64,000 bases of DNA from Blakeslea trispora (GCA_025331445.1 JAIWNE010000006.1:434001-498000), one strand, 5' to 3'; numbered from the stretch's first letter, positions 23,215-36,800 are shown. Translations and numbers: made by a program. The notes: generated from the sequence alone by a model not told the origin.

Positions 23215-24932
23215 ATGATCGGATTGAACACCAAATCATTGCTTGAACAGCCTTCTTTTTTTCAAAAAATCTTTAGAAAAAAATCACTGACTAAACGCAA
23301 CATACGCCCATTGTATACAGCCGAAATCTTGACCGAATCCAATTGGCACACCAAAAAGCAACACCCAAAGACATATAATATGAACAGTACACCCTCACTA
23401 AGTCCATCCGCTTCATCTACATCCTCTAACGCATCCTCTACAGGCATGACCGATACAGGCTTTCTTACACAACATGCCTATTCTACAATTGATAATCCTT
23501 CGGTGCCACCCGCTCCACCATCAGTACGTCATAAACGCCCACTAAGCGCAGATGTTTTGATTAAGATTATGGACAAGCGTCTCTTTAAAAAGAAGCAACG
23601 TGAATTACAAAGAGCACAAGAAGAGCAATGGATGCAGTATCAGAGCATTCGTGCTCCAAACTCATCAAGAAATGCAGTGCCTTCTGTATCCTCTTCATCG
23701 CCACCTCACTCTTCTGCCCGTCTCAATATGCATCTGAAGCCATCTGCATCTTCGCCCATCCATAGCCGAACACAAAGTCTTAAGAAGAAGATTCTCAATT
23801 CACCTAAAGATCAGCTTATCAAAAGCAATAACATGTCGGCCGTCAAGAAAATGGCGTCTCATACACCCATTGTGTCAGCAAACACAAACAGCAACCGCGA
23901 TACATTTCCATATGTTTTGACGCAAGACAATGATGAACAAGACAGGATGGTTACACAACATTACATTTTACGTACAGCCTTTGGTGCTGACTATATGTCG
24001 CCTATTCGCACTCAATTGGAGCAAGGTATTATAGTGCTTGATGTTGGCTGCGGACCTGGTACCTGGACAATGGAAATGAGTACAATGTTTCCTAATTCTA
24101 CCTTCATCGGAATCGATCAGGCCGCCTTTTTTCCAAAGGACATCAAGCCTCGTAATTGCCATTTCCGAACATGTGGTCCATTGCTTGTAGGACAACAAGA
24201 CAAAGAAGATTTGACGCTTCCATTTCCTGATAACAGTATTGACTATATTTATCAGAGAGATATGAACTGGGGCTTGACTGCTCAGACATGGCAACCTTTG
24301 CTATTGGAATATCAACGCATCTTGAAGCCTGGTGGTTGGATAGAATGTGTCGAACCAGATCTCTCTACACAGAACGGCATGAAGAATGAATGTCTCATGA
24401 ATGATAAACGTAATGTATACTCTATATATATGCTCTGATCCATGTTATTAACTTATATACACTAGTGATCTCAGGCTTGGTGATGCGTCAACAAGATCCT
24501 TATGCAGTTCATCGATTGCCTACCGTACTTGCTATTAATGGATACAGACAAGTTGAAGACATATCTCAGATACTTCCTCTTGGCTGGGGCTCATTCTATC
24601 AAAGCAATGATACTGCTCACAAGTCTTCTTCTACCCTTTCTTCAATCAAGACAGAAAGTCGATCAAGTAGGGAGCTCGCTCAAAATCATTCTGAAACTGA
24701 AACTGACTCAAGTGAAGATGATATGAGCAGCCATATATGTTCCAATTTTGCAAAAGCTGTATCAAGTCAATACCTCTTTATGCTCAAGTCTCTCAAGCCC
24801 TGGCTATCTGATATGATGAATCTAAGTTCCCAAAAGTACGATGATTATATTGCAAGTCTACAAGAGGAATGGGTACATGCTCATACCTATATTAAATGGC
24901 ATAGCATCATTGCTCAAAAGCCATTTGTGTAA
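23215..24932 (+). CDS. SAM-dependent methyltransferase domain protein (2 exons)
   Basis: Exons 23215-24409 and 24466-24932 give 553 aa. The first 240 or so residues are Ser/Pro-rich and poorly ordered, with a basic helix (MDKRLFKKKQRELQRAQEEQ). A class I Rossmann methyltransferase fold follows: motif I VLDVGCGPGTWTMEM near residue 272; the acidic post-I strand FIGIDQ; motif IV-like DYIYQRDMNWGL; and the post-motif LKPGGWIECVEPDL. The split join (NDK/LISGLV) restores the frame. A Ser/Glu-rich insert lies near residue 470. The architecture resembles the Methyltransf_25/11 proteins expanded in Mucorales, whose substrates are unknown. The ATG at 23215 is the first in frame after a T-rich leader; an inner ATG (MNSTPS) is an alternative start. 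Confidence 0.82.
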
Positions 24933-25140
24933 AAAAAAAGACCTGTTATTCCCATGATCAGTGATTGTCATATATCTCCCTTCCTCCTCCTCCCCCCCCT
25001 CTCTTGCTCACCATCACCCCCTCCTGTATCGATTTGGCTCAACAACTTCCTCCTTATCTGTATTTTCATTTATTTATTCTTTTTCATAATTAATAAAAAA
25101 ATAAAATAACAGCGATCTTTCTCTTTAGAGAAAAGAAAGC

Positions 25141-27700
25141 TCATGTTGTAAATTCTGTAAACACCAAAACCATCATAGCCATGTTCATTGGCCAATACAC
25201 TGTACACACAAAAGTCAAGAACCATGAGCGAACAACTTGATAATCAGATAATATAACGCTCAAGATATCCACCAGGTTTACATTTGGCATAAAGTAACAA
25301 AACAGACTGGCAATGCCCACAGGAGATAACAAGATCAACATGATAGTTTGAATTGTTCTTACGATACTGTTTGATGTGTATCGAATCAGACTATAGGGAA
25401 TCAAAATGAGGATAGCAGTCATCACACCTAAAGTGAAATTTAGGAGCGAAACTGTGGCGATGGCAAGTGCACTTCCAGCCAAACAGAATGATTTCAGAAT
25501 CGTTCCATTATGCTCAGGTGACCGAGTTTTTCTGACCCATAAGATAGAAAATACTGTGGTAAAGAAAGCGACAAGACAGGATGCGCTATATTGAGCAACA
25601 ACTCTCTATTACCATTGGTTCAGTAAAGAGGTGCGTGTTCAAAATAGAATAAGGGTTGTAAAACTACTTACCTCCTGCAATTCAAGATAGTCGAGATAGT
25701 GTCGCCCAAAACTAGGTTGCATGATGTTTAAAATAACTAGGCCTGCTGCATGTGTAATAATCGAAATGGTGAATGCAAATACTGTATGCCGCTTTTCAAG
25801 AGAATAGGCGGGAATCATCTGTGTGCCTTTCTCTGTGAGTACAATAGGGTCTTTTGTGCCAAAATAGTAGAGTGAAAGGGATTGCAATACAAGAGCACAC
25901 GCAAACAAGATGATAGGTGGCATGTATTGACTGATGGATACATAGCGATTAGGTCGAGGCAATAAATAGAAAAAGAACGATTGGTGGAAATGCTCCAATA
26001 GATTGTTCAAACTACGAAAGGTAGATTCTACTAATCTATTGAATAAAGTAAGTAAAGAACCGCATGCTATCTTTTTTTTATATATATATGTAGGTGTATT
26101 CCTTACCTTCCAATACGACCAAAACCAAAGAGTTGACCCAAATTGTCATGACCAATGATGCCATGGATAGTGACAGCATCAATTGTATAGCTTGTTTTTT
26201 AAACGAAATGATTGTTAGTTGTTATGTTCATCAAGTAAATGCGGTAGGTCAACTTACCGAAGATATAAGCCAGCTTCACTAGAAGGATGACCCAGGACCA
26301 AGTACTTCATACTTTGAAGCATATGATACAGGGAGCCTAAATACTGTTTATAAGAAGAGTCTTGAAATAAGTTCTTTTTATCATCATGTGGTATAACTTC
26401 GATAGGTGGATGCGTTACGGATGCAACCGTAACAATGGTATTAATCAAATCCAAATTTGGAAGCTGGCCATTGACACCCTCTAGTGTATAATTAATCAAT
26501 ATCAGTAGACGATAGACAAGGCGAGGTGTAATATTTACCGAAAAAAATGCCAAGGCTCTCATAGTCTTGTGTACCCGGGAAATCAAGATTGATAACACCT
26601 TGAACTGCACCGGATCTGGGCATAACAACAAATTTACCTTGTAAAGTAAAAAAATGTTAATTCATCGACAAGAATAGAAAATAAGGAGGAGAGAACCATT
26701 TGTTTACCCTGTTCAGATCCATGATAAGCATCTAGCCAAGATTGAGTACCTAGTTTTCCATGGTCTGCGACTAATAAAATAATATCCTTTGCCCAATAGA
26801 CATTTCTCTTGAATAGTCTAGCTAAAGACAAAAGTGCTGCAATACCATTGGTATTATCTAGGAGGGCACACACGCATATTAAGCAAGCATTAGTTTATAT
26901 AGAATAAGATCAAGATCAGATTATTACATTCACCGGTTCTTGACTTCCATGAGGCACTCAAGATGAGAGCTTCTTTGCCATCACTTCTAGGTGCTCTGTT
27001 AATGGCATATGTGTTGACTCCCTGTTCAAATGCATTGGAATACACACAGGCAATAAGTTGCTTAAATTAGTGTCTGCAGAAATACTATACTAAAGAAAGA
27101 AGAAAAAAAGCTTACCTCGACCATCTCCAAACTTTGAATAGCAAATGGCTGCATGACTGATGTAAAGCCAATTCTTCTAAATTCTTCATATATAAACTTG
27201 GCCCGTCTTCATTTTTTGAATAACAAAAAAAGACAGTTAATATAAGAATATTGAGCTAAATGTCAAAACAATGTTTACGTCTCGCTATCTTCTTCTTGAA
27301 TGTCTAATATCTGCTGTCTATATGCCTCTGCTATATGTATATCATTGAAGCCATAATCCAAATTAGTCTAGACAGTACAGGTTAACTTCTGAATTGTTAA
27401 TTTTTGCTACTGCTAATACCTGTCCAGGTAGTAAAGCATTTTCTGAAATATAGGTTCGCTTATTGTAGCCATCATAGGGTAATAACAAGATCCAGACAAG
27501 ACCTATAATGAACAACAACACGCTTTTGTTTTTTTTTTGTGAATCTAGCTTGCATCTATGGTTCGTCAATGAATCAAGTACCTAAGGATGGGCGTACATC
27601 TCTGCACAAGTCTGATCGATTTGACACGTTTCTGTGGGTCGAGATAGTTGGTGCTGCCTCTTTTAATTGCCCAATACTCTTTGAGCTTGTTGAGAAGCAT
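25141..27700 (-). CDS. GAA1: GPI transamidase complex subunit Gaa1 (11 exons)
   Basis: Exons in transcript order: 27598-27700, 27420-27544, 27279-27367, 27116-27206, 26934-27021, 26708-26857, 26539-26637, 26258-26480, 26107-26190, 25672-26035, 25141-25605; all phases agree, giving 626 aa (yeast Gaa1 is about 614). Gaa1 is the ER-membrane subunit that helps attach preassembled GPI to proteins. Visible: the N-terminal membrane anchor SVLLFIIGLVWILLLPYDGY followed by the family-typical RTYISENALLPGQ; a lumenal M28-peptidase-like domain (NTNGIAALLSLARLF, DIILLVADHGKLGTQSWLDAYHG, VQGVINLDFPG); and several C-terminal membrane spans. For the first intron, a 53-bp choice (27545-27597) was preferred over an alternative of only 26 bp. 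Confidence 0.9.
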
Positions 27701-28227
27701 ATACTTGTTTTATACAATTAAAAAAAAAAAGGAACAGAAAAGGAAGGCAGGACTCAAACTGACATTAAATTTTGTGTGTCAGCAAAAAGGCCTAAAGTTG
27801 CATAACAGCTTTTGGCACTTTTTTTTTGAGCCTTTGAAACCACCAGCAGACTCTTGAGTGACTGTAATTGTGTTCTCTCTCTTTCTCCTTTGTTTGGTTA
27901 TTCACTCATAAAGACAGGTGCTCTTTCTGCCTTGATGTGGCAAGAAAATGAACAAGAAAAAACCATGCTTGAGCTTGTAGATTTTAATAATCTTTTTGGT
28001 TGCTGTACAAGTGGTACTTCAAAGCACAGTATACATTATGAAGCAGACAGTAGCGTTTGTATTATACTACTGAATATGTTATAAAGCATATAGCATTGCT
28101 TATTTAAGCGGATATTTTCTTTTGTCAACGTTGCTTGTATAATACAAGTAACCAAAGAAGAATCATTTAGCACTTGGTTTAAATCGAGGTAAGGATTTTG
28201 GTACATTTAGAGCACCAAGATTTTTCT
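27701..28227. other. intergenic region between GAA1 and the cyclin gene
   Basis: GAA1 promoter side (T-rich leader) and cyclin 3' flank. No supported gene. Confidence 0.5.
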
Positions 28228-28848
28228 TTATTCTTGCTCTAAATCAATTTCAGTTAATGGTCCAATAGCTTCCGGGTATGGATTATGTTCTAACCAATGT
28301 AAAAGGAGTTGGTTTCCATAGTGTTGCAATTCTTCCATGGATACAAATAACGAAAACTGATTCATGGCAATAAACTCCAATTCCAACCGATTCAATTCCG
28401 TCACAGGTAATCCACCTACCTTTTTTTTTTTTAAATAAATAAATGCATGTCAATATACATACACACTAAACACACACACACAAATCAATTCACTTACTTT
28501 AGCATAACGCGTGTTGGTAAAAAAGACATCTGAATAGAGTTTGCTAGCTACCATAATACCAGAGATCAAGAGACGATGGATGTTGTAAGGATCAATGGTT
28601 ATGGCTGACTTTGAAAGGCGATCAAAATAGACCAAGACAGCCAAGAAGCACTCATTGGCACAAGGGCAATATTTAAGAATACGCAAAAGATAGGCATGGA
28701 TGGAGATACTGGGTATGGAGCGTGCATGAAAGCAGGTAGATGGCATTTTGGGTTCTTCTGCGTTTATGGTTTTTTCAAGCAAACAAGTCATCATCTTGAT
28801 GGTGTCTTTGGTTGGATGTTGACCCAAGTCATAGAGTGTTTCTGCCAT
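28228..28848 (-). CDS. PHO80/PCL-type cyclin (2 exons)
   Basis: Exons 28498-28848 and 28228-28419 give 180 aa. Cyclins of this group partner Pho85-type CDKs (phosphate signalling, polarity, glycogen). The cyclin box is complete: SIHAYLLRILKYCPCANECFL, then VLVYFDRL, then IDPYNIHRLLISGIMVASKLYSD with the conserved Lys, then NTRYAKVGGLPVTELNRLE and LEFMAINQFSLFV. The RYAKVGGL segment spans the splice join and supports the acceptor at 28420. The short N- and C-terminal tails fit a minimal PHO80-like member. Which CDK process it serves cannot be told from sequence. Confidence 0.88.
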
Positions 28849-29500
28849 ATTTACACACGTGAAATATACTTTTTTTTTTCCGTGTGTGTGTTTATTTGTC
28901 CCCCTTTTTTTTCTTTCGCTTACTCGCTCTCACTCTTGCTTACACACACTCACTTACACAATCTATCTCTCTCACACACTCTTTCTTTCTTTCTTTCTTC
29001 TAATCAGTTCTTATGCATACACAAACACATATATATATACACAGGCACACACACACAGGTTATAGTCTTTTTCTTCTTCTTCTATTTGTATACTACTAAA
29101 AGCAGTGCAAAAAAAAAAGAAAATAGCAAAAGAAAAGAAAATAACAACATGAGTTTGCGCTGACTTTAAAAAGCGTTTGTGTCAAGGTAAAGTATTTGCA
29201 TAGCACCAAGAAGCTTAAAGCAAACAATAAGGTTAGTGAATTTGTTGCTGATTGAGAAATTGCTTCAGATAATGAGATGAAAACTTCACTTGATTATTAC
29301 ATGGAAAATGGCGAGCAGAAGGAGATAGAGATTGAGTATTTCATTATGAGCGAAGAATGGATAAAGAAAACATGATGAAATTAGGAATGATTGCCCTATC
29401 ATATTTATGTGAATATATGGAAGTAGATTTAATACAGGAAAAGAGTGAAGATTATTTTCGCAAAAAACAATGTCGATGAAAAAAAAAAAGACATACAATC
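28849..29500. other. cyclin promoter region and flank
   Basis: Pyrimidine-rich tracts (28868-29000) and a CA/TA repeat (29010-29060) upstream of the cyclin start; the long hydrophobic frame on the + strand (28696-29163) is a low-complexity shadow. Confidence 0.5.
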
Positions 29501-29539
29501 TTGAATGTCAAATTGAGAGGTTCTTTCAGAAAAGATATA

Positions 29540-30050
29540 CTCAAACAAGTTGATAAACTCTTCGAATTAGTAATAAAAGAAGGATTTACAACAAAAGCTG
29601 CAGCTTTAGCCACTAGGGTTAATGCACACACTACCTAGAATTATGTTGAAATTTGTAACAATGATCCTGAGAGACAACTTCCGGATGTTGTTTTAAACCT
29701 CATGGGAGACAACATGCCAAGTTGATTGGGGAAGCATTCTACATTTCTAGTTGCCTACATAAAAAAAAAGAATAGCACTGTAGTAGATGAGTTAAAGTTG
29801 AAGCCTTGTAGAAAACTTGAAGGTCTAAAAAATCTCTATTTTCTTGCTATTTACATACATTTGGTACATGGACAAAACATTACGTTAAAGATACTTGAAG
29901 AAATACCAGCAAAAGGCGGTTTTTGGAGCAATATAAGAGTGATGCAAACATGGATTTTTCCAAGAATTGTATCTTTATTAATAGCAGGTCTCAATTTACA
30001 TACGCAAAGAAGCCACGGCCGCTCATTCTAAGGCACACCTACAAAGAACA
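29540..30050 (+). pseudogene. decayed transposase N-terminal relic (Tc1/IS630-like helix-turn-helix)
   Basis: One frame, broken by TAG and TGA, reads KLFELVIKEGFTTKAAALAT, then NYVEICNNDPERQLPD, then FLVAYIKKKNSTVVDELK and IYIHLVHGQNITLKILEEIP. This order (a helix-turn-helix with an AAALAT-type turn, an NDPERxLP linker, then a second helical domain) is that of IS630/Tc1-type transposases in Mucorales as I recall them. No DDE catalytic domain is visible downstream, so the copy is truncated and dead. Confidence 0.5.
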
Positions 30051-30442
30051 CTGTACCTAGGTTGGTGAAGACTGGTAATTGTGTCAACGAGGAAGGGAAT
30101 CTAAGGTGACCGATCTCATACATAACAAAAAGTCGGTCTTGTTAGAAGAAATGTAATGGCAAATTTATCATCAACATTTGAAAATAAGGTGGAGTTACTG
30201 ATGATATATATTCAAGCAACCTAGTCTTGAAACAGCTCTAAAAAGAGACCAGCTAGTGCTAGCCTAAAAAAAAAATATTGAAATTAAAGTCGTCATTCTG
30301 GCTCGGCAAAAAGTTTGAACGCACTAAAAATAATCTTGATTTCTATTTTAGAAATCATAATTTTTTAAAACGCAAATCACTATTCCTTTTTTTTCTTTCT
30401 CACTTTGTAATTTCTCCAACTTCATTTCCTTTTTTTTAGACA
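30051..30442. other. intergenic region upstream of the ankyrin gene
   Basis: AT-rich, with a T-rich leader before 30443. Nothing else recognised. Confidence 0.5.
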
Positions 30443-32124
30443 ATGAAAGAAAAGTTAAAGGAAGTCACTATAAGCTTACATTGGGCTTGTATAACTGGCA
30501 ATGTTGGTAAATACTGACGCTCACCTTGTAATTCAACTAATTCATGTTTAATTGATTGTAAAACAACTAGGCCTTGTCAAATTCGCTTTGGACCATGGTG
30601 TCCCAGTAGATTCTACAATCAACGGATTTGTACCGTTGCAGCTGTCTTGTATCAGTGACAATAACATTGCTGTTACTCAATACCTCATTGATAGAGGTGC
30701 AGATGTGAATATTCAAAAGTAAGGACTGATATATATATCTTTACAAATGATTAACTAACATATTTTCAAGATGGCCAAAAAAACACAGCGCTGATAAAAC
30801 GCAAGCAGTGCATGGTGCCACAGGGTCTACTGCATTACACGTAGCGTGTGCTAATGGTTGTACGAAAACTGTAGACCTTTTGATTCGAAATAACGCTTTT
30901 GTTGATGTTAAAGACAAGTATGGTTCAACCCCTCTGGATATAGCTCAAGCTAAGAGCGAACCAGACATTGTCAAGATGCTGACAGCGGCAAAGGATAAAC
31001 ACAAACGTAGAAAACTGCAAGACGTCATGGGGAACAGAAAATCCCTTGACTTGCCTAAAAAGACTCACCGGCGTACTACCTCAGAAAAGTTGATACGAGT
31101 AAGAAGGCCGAGTATGCCCTCTATCTTTGAAAAACAAAGCAACAGTGAAAACTTAAATTCCTTACCACCACCTTCTTCGTCATCGCCGCCACCGCTGTTG
31201 GCCCCTGCTTTCATCAGTATGACACCAACTACTTCACCTGAGCCAATTTCAAGGCGGAGTTTTACTTCAACGCACAGACCATTAAGTGAGGAAATGCATT
31301 CTATTCACATCTCTGCAGTTACACCGAAAAGTTCATCTGAACAATTTGCCAGCAACGACAAGAAACAGCATCGTCACCGACATAAGCGAGAGCGATTAGC
31401 TTACTCGTCAGAAGATTTTCATCTGTCTTCTACATTCGGCAGTAGTATGAATAGAGGTATTCTCTCTGATTGTTCTTCGTCTATTATCACAATAGATAGT
31501 CATCCTGATTGGTACGGCTACGGTATCGTTCGTCCTTACCATGAAGACAATTATTTGCAGTCACTTGAACGAAGAGCATTTAAGTTAGATTTAAACGAAG
31601 GTTCAGATCTATCCAAAATGACAGAACACATCTACTCTTCTAATGAATGTTTGACCAATGACCTTCAAACCGGTTCGAAAAAAGAAAGCCCAAAGAAGAC
31701 TTTTTCGAGTGGAGAGTCTGTATCTGATCTTGAAGACGGATATGATAGTGGAGACGACGAAGAGGAAATAAACGAACCTAACAACACAACGTCTTTGTCG
31801 CAAACACCAGCTTTCAGAATCGAAAAAGAGATGGGACCTGTTGAATGTCGACCAAAGAAAGCTCCACCGATCGAGCTAACGACTCATACAGAAGCAAAAA
31901 AAGGTTGGTTGAGTGGCTTCAATCCTTACTCGCATGATCATCGCTTCAGTCTAGATATTCGCTCAAATCTGGATAATTTCTCTCATCTTAAGCGGAAAAA
32001 CCATTATATAAAACAGGCGTATGATTTTTCTTCTGACGAAGATGAAAAGAGTTTCTATCAGCCACCAACACAACAACGTCCAGGATTTTTTTCTCGGTGG
32101 ACTTCATCGTGGCCAAGGAAGTAA
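30443..32124 (+). CDS. ankyrin-repeat protein with long disordered tail (3 exons)
   Basis: Exons 30443-30506, 30571-30718 and 30771-32124 give 521 aa. About three ankyrin repeats occupy the first 140 residues (SLHWACITGNVGLVKFALDHG, FVPLQLSCISDNNIAVTQYL, STALHVACANGCTKTVDLLI, then a PLDIAQ capping repeat). The rest is a Ser/Thr/Pro-rich, charged and probably disordered region with basic patches and an acidic SDLEDGYDSGDDEEE stretch. It ends in the aromatic motif GFFSRWTSSWPRK. Ankyrin repeats bind proteins; the partner is unknown. The first exon is short (64 nt), and the joins restore GNVGLVKF and NIQKWPKKH. Confidence 0.85.
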
Positions 32125-33732
32125 TCAAAGCCTTTACTATTTATTGACTTTTTATTTATTCATATGCTATTGTCATTGGGCTATTTAAGCATGAAAACAA
32201 TCAGTTCATGTAATGTATAAAAAAATAACTGCATCATTTCTATCAACATAAATAAACAGCAAAAAAAACTTGAACAGAGAGCTAGTGTATTGCATGATTT
32301 TTACTAACAAGCTCTAAATGTCTTGTTCACATCAAATGATATTTAGTTTGATTACAAGAAAACAAAATCAAGTGTTTCATAAAGCAAAAAAATGTCAATT
32401 TGGGTAAGGCATTTAGCCTATATCTCTGTCAGCATCTTGTGACAAATTGTTTATCAATTTCTTTTGCTGGTAGGTTTTCGTTTTCTCACAACTTGGCTAA
32501 CTTTGTTTTACTTTGCAAGTGCTTAGACCACTATAATGCATATTATTGTGTGTCTATCGTTTTCAGTATGTATCTCTTTTTTTTTTGAAATAAGGCATCG
32601 ATATGGGACTCCAGTGGCGAGATCACATTTGGTACTGAGGAGCCAGCCAAATTGAATGCAGGTCAATACATTTTGACCATCAAGTTTTGTAGCATGTTTA
32701 CCACAAATAAAGAAACTATTTCGCTTTTTTTTTTTTTTTTTTTTTTTTTTTGCCACGCTGTTAGATGAAACTGCAACGTTGCTACTGCAGTCAGACTTGT
32801 TGATCTTCTCATCGATGGTGTAGCTGAACATGCTACTTTTCAAGGTAAAGGTATCTATCAATCTGTCACTGTTGCCGCTCTCAGTATTCTTTCTGAATCT
32901 ATTGATGACTGTACTCACCTTTCAAATCGATCAACTGCTCCATTTGCTTCATTGAGAATGAGATTGGATAAAGTGAGAAGCCGTTGAACCACAGGATGAT
33001 GACTATCAAGACATTTATAATTTTATGGTACCTGACTAAAGAGTGGAGAGAATGATTGTCAACAAAAAGGCCAATCTAATACACTTGTTCCTGCATAAAT
33101 CATTGACCCAATGACTTTTCTGATTTTTTTTTTCCTTGTGTGCTCAAGTCTTGCGTGTTTAGCCATACAAGACATGTAATCTCCCCTCTCAACTCTCCTT
33201 CCCCCCTGTTTCTTAGCTGACCTCGCATAAAGATGATAGAAAGTAGGATTTATTGTTGTTTTTTTGTCAACATTTAACAAAGTCAATCATATATTTCACT
33301 AATTCCTAGTTGGAATCTCTTTTTTTTTTTTTTCTTATCATGGAACACGGCCGAACCCTTCCTTAAGGTTTTACCGGAGACATATTTTAACACACTGAAC
33401 GCTATTTCCGCAGCAGCTATAATTCCCGTTCCTGTTTTCAAATTAAGCTCAGAAGGGTGAACACAGACATGTGCAGGTAAGTTTAATGTTTGATTGTTCA
33501 AGTCATTTGATTTTTTGTTCAACAGCTTTACAAGACATTATTTTATGCATGACAAGAAGGAAATTGCAATAGTTTATTCATATAACGAAAAGGAAGAAGA
33601 GAATAAATAGAAAAAAGGCAGAATTTACAGTGGTGTTATTTACAATAGAATTTGATCAACTCATCAAAAAGGGAGCACAAGGAGGGTATATATTGAACAA
33701 GTTTATCGTGTTGGCTTTTGAGGGACTCTTTT
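32125..33732. other. gene-poor region with a possible coding relic
   Basis: AT-rich with T21 (32727-32751) and T13 runs. At about 32778-32986 (+) a stretch of 70 codons without stops (TAVRLVDLLIDGVAEHATFQ and onward) looks protein-like but has no start or flanking exons; I do not recognise it. The minus-strand frame 33283-33522 is likewise unassigned. Confidence 0.3.
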
Positions 33733-33882
33733 TCAATGCTTGCAGCAATCTGGTTTTCCTACTATTGTTGCTTTTGGCGTGGTTATACGGACACAGGGAC
33801 AGTCATCTTCATGTGAAAAAATAGTGACATCGACACCACAGTTGGGACAGAAAGTGTATTCGTTTGCGTTTAGGGACAACAT
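33733..33882 (-). CDS. small Cys-rich protein, possible zinc ribbon (49 aa)
   Basis: The ATG at 33882 opens a 49-codon frame with CPNC, then HEDDCPC, then a terminal DCCKH. The CxxC/CxC spacing could bind zinc, but no family is recognised. Gene-like context: upstream on the minus strand there is a TATA-like CTATAAAAAG about 90 bp from the ATG and a pyrimidine-rich leader. No intron. It may instead be a chance frame, though its Cys content and promoter-like upstream sequence argue for a real small gene. Confidence 0.45.
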   Translation of the reverse strand: MLSLNANEYTFCPNCGVDVTIFSHEDDCPCVRITTPKATIVGKPDCCKH

Positions 33883-36800
33883 GGTTGATTTTATGTGAAT
33901 CGCGTCAAGGAGAGAAAAAAAAAAGAAGATGGTAAGAAAAAGAGGAAAATATAAAAAGCACACTCTTTTTATAGATGAACGACGCCAAGTTTTTTTTTGC
34001 TTTGTCCCACCCCCGCATCCTTTTTCTCTTTGGTCGCAGTAATTCCTAAATTTGGTATTTTTGTAATCACCTTAAAGAAATGGCAAATCATAATAATAAT
34101 GTTTTTATGCAATTTAACCCATTTGTCTATAAAAAGCCTAGGCGTATACTATTCGCCCTTCAAGGAGAAAGAGAATATAATAGCATATTATTAAGGTGTT
34201 AAAACATCAGATTGAAGAATAACTCTATATTGATAGTCATGTGAACAGCCAAGACAAAAAAAAAAAGTAACTTTTTTTTTTTTTTTTAAAAAAAGCGCGT
34301 CGTTTTTCTTTTTGGCCAGCTTATTGATTTATAATGATGCTATTAGCATTAGAATCAAATTATCAAGTCAAACGATGGGCATTTTTTTCCTGTTTAGCCA
34401 ATTTCTAAATTTGTGAGAATGCACAAGTCTCGTGAATCAAGAGGGCGTATCTTTCCTCTCTCTCCTTGACACATGATTTAATTTCAGTTTGTCAAGTTCT
34501 TCTTATAAGTGTGGTTTGCTTTATCAGTAAAATCGCATAGAGAAACGCATGATTGCAAAGTATTCTTTCTTGATAGTCGCGCTGGTACGGATGTGTAACA
34601 ACATTTGTCTCTTTACGGTTGACTCTATAGGGGTAATACCCGAATAGACAGCCTATTGATTGGTTCACTTTGGTATGGAGGAAATATGAATAAAAAAAAC
34701 ACAAGTGATGAGTGTCTTGAACTGATAAATAAAGCAAATCTTTAATAGCAATCATTTCCTTCCTTCTCTCTCTTTTGATTTTAAGGATGGCTACTTTTTA
34801 ACTAAGATGGTTCATAGTCTGTGCATATATAAAAAATAAAGGGGGAAAAATTATTGCCAAATAAAAGCATTCATTTCAGAATAGTGTTTTGATAAAGCAA
34901 GATAAAGGTAACAACACAAACCAGAACTTAGCATGAGGCTCTTGCATAATCTGGACTCATATGCAAAAAAAAAAGGGTATGAAACAAGACCCAAGAAGCA
35001 GCTATCAAGTCGAATAGTATGCTACTAAAAAAAAAAAAAAAAGATAAGAGGGGGACTACTTGTGTTATCAGTTTAGCTTATTTTATCAGTGCCTGAAAAG
35101 TTTACATGCATTCTAGGCTCATAACAAATATAATCTGTGGTGTTATTCCTATAAAAACAAACAGACAAGTGTTTCTTGTGTTAGATACAACAACCTTAAT
35201 CAAATATTCATCCCCCCCAACATAGTCAGTGGTTTACTTTCTCTCTCTCTTTTTTTAGGCAAAAAAAAAAAAGTATTTATATATCACAGACATTTAAGGA
35301 AATTCACACTTTCTGGTTATTATGCCCAAGAACGACAAGAAGCAAAGACATGATTGATCTGTCTGAATGGAGAAGCTGTCCTGATAAAAAGGAAAGAAAC
35401 CCTGTACCTCCTTTCTATTTTAAGCCTATCCAATCATTTAAGAACAGCAGTAAGCGGATATTATGTGGGTCCATGAACGGCTTAAGCGGCCCGTAATTGG
35501 ACAATTAATAATCCAGTTGTGTTGATCGAGACTCTTTGACTGATTGGCTTATAAAATAACGATTCCAAAAAAAAACAATAGATGTTTATCTTGTATGTCA
35601 AGACTGTATAGTTTGTAGCACCATCTTGTCTAGCTACCGTGGAATCTCTTCTATAGAAACCAATTCATGATAATCAGAAATTAGACGGCATTTGTTAAAA
35701 GTTCTAAAGTATATCTTACAGCTACTAGACTGATGATAAGACAAACAGTCAAGACTTCTCAAGTAAACGCCTGTATTCACTAATCTTGCTAGAAATTGTC
35801 TGTCTATATGGCACTATTATTATCTTTAGCTTTCTTGAGCCATTAATTGCTATTAAATTGAATAAATGACCAATTTATAGTGCAACTTGTTGGATAATGA
35901 TATTTGTTTCCTGTAAGGCACTTGTTGCATGTTTTTGTATCTATCTTGGCTTTTGTTTACGACTTTTATGTTGTTGTCATTTTCATTCAGTTTAACAAGT
36001 ACTGCGATATTGCAAGTAAAAATAAAAACACCATTTAGAGAAAAAGAAGCTCAAAATTATTTTAGGTCAGTAAGAAAAAAAAAAAAAGTACTAGGCGTTC
36101 AAGGAAGTTTCAGAGAGACATCTTTTTTAGCTATCTGCTTCTATAATTAACGAGACTCACACATCTCACCTTCAAATAAAACACAACAAACAGGTTCACG
36201 CCTTGTTGTTAATTAGCTGATACTTTTGTTTGGTTGTATCAAGATCTTTTTTTTTTCTTTATCTCTACCAAGAAACTGCGAGATCTCAGGTCATTTCCAA
36301 TCCCATACCGCCAATTCAGCCGAGTCTGTATCAATTATTAACGACAAGTATCAATTTATATGCTCATATAGGAGTTTTCTTTTATAGCTACTGACTCCGA
36401 CAATGGCATCAAATGTATGAAAGGTTTATCTTTTGCTGCATGGTGTAGGGCAGGGATCTTGTTAGAAAAAACTACTCAATCAAAAGCAGATTAGTTTTAT
36501 TACAGATTCGTGCTATGCGAACTGTAGATTATAGACTGAGAGAACCTTAGCTTCATTATCTAAAGTATAGATGGTAGGCTCCACTTGACATTTCATACCT
36601 TACAGAGAGCTTATCATGCTCCTGTTTATTCGAAATTTGCAGATAATGAGCTATATTATCAAAGCTGCTGCCTAATAAAGCGCTTAGCACACCTAGTAGT
36701 ATGATTTACATCACAGCATCCACAAGATACTCTTGTCTTTGGTGCTTAAACTAGCAAGAAAATAAAAAGCACAATACCTAACTATGATTCAATCAACATT

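Noticed and set aside
27556..27581. 26-bp intron in GAA1
   Set aside because: Too short to be spliced; a 53-bp intron (27545-27597) with good signals gives the correct frame and a family-like sequence.
28696..29163. 155-codon + strand frame upstream of the cyclin gene
   Set aside because: Partly antisense to the cyclin exon and partly pyrimidine microsatellite; no recognisable domain.
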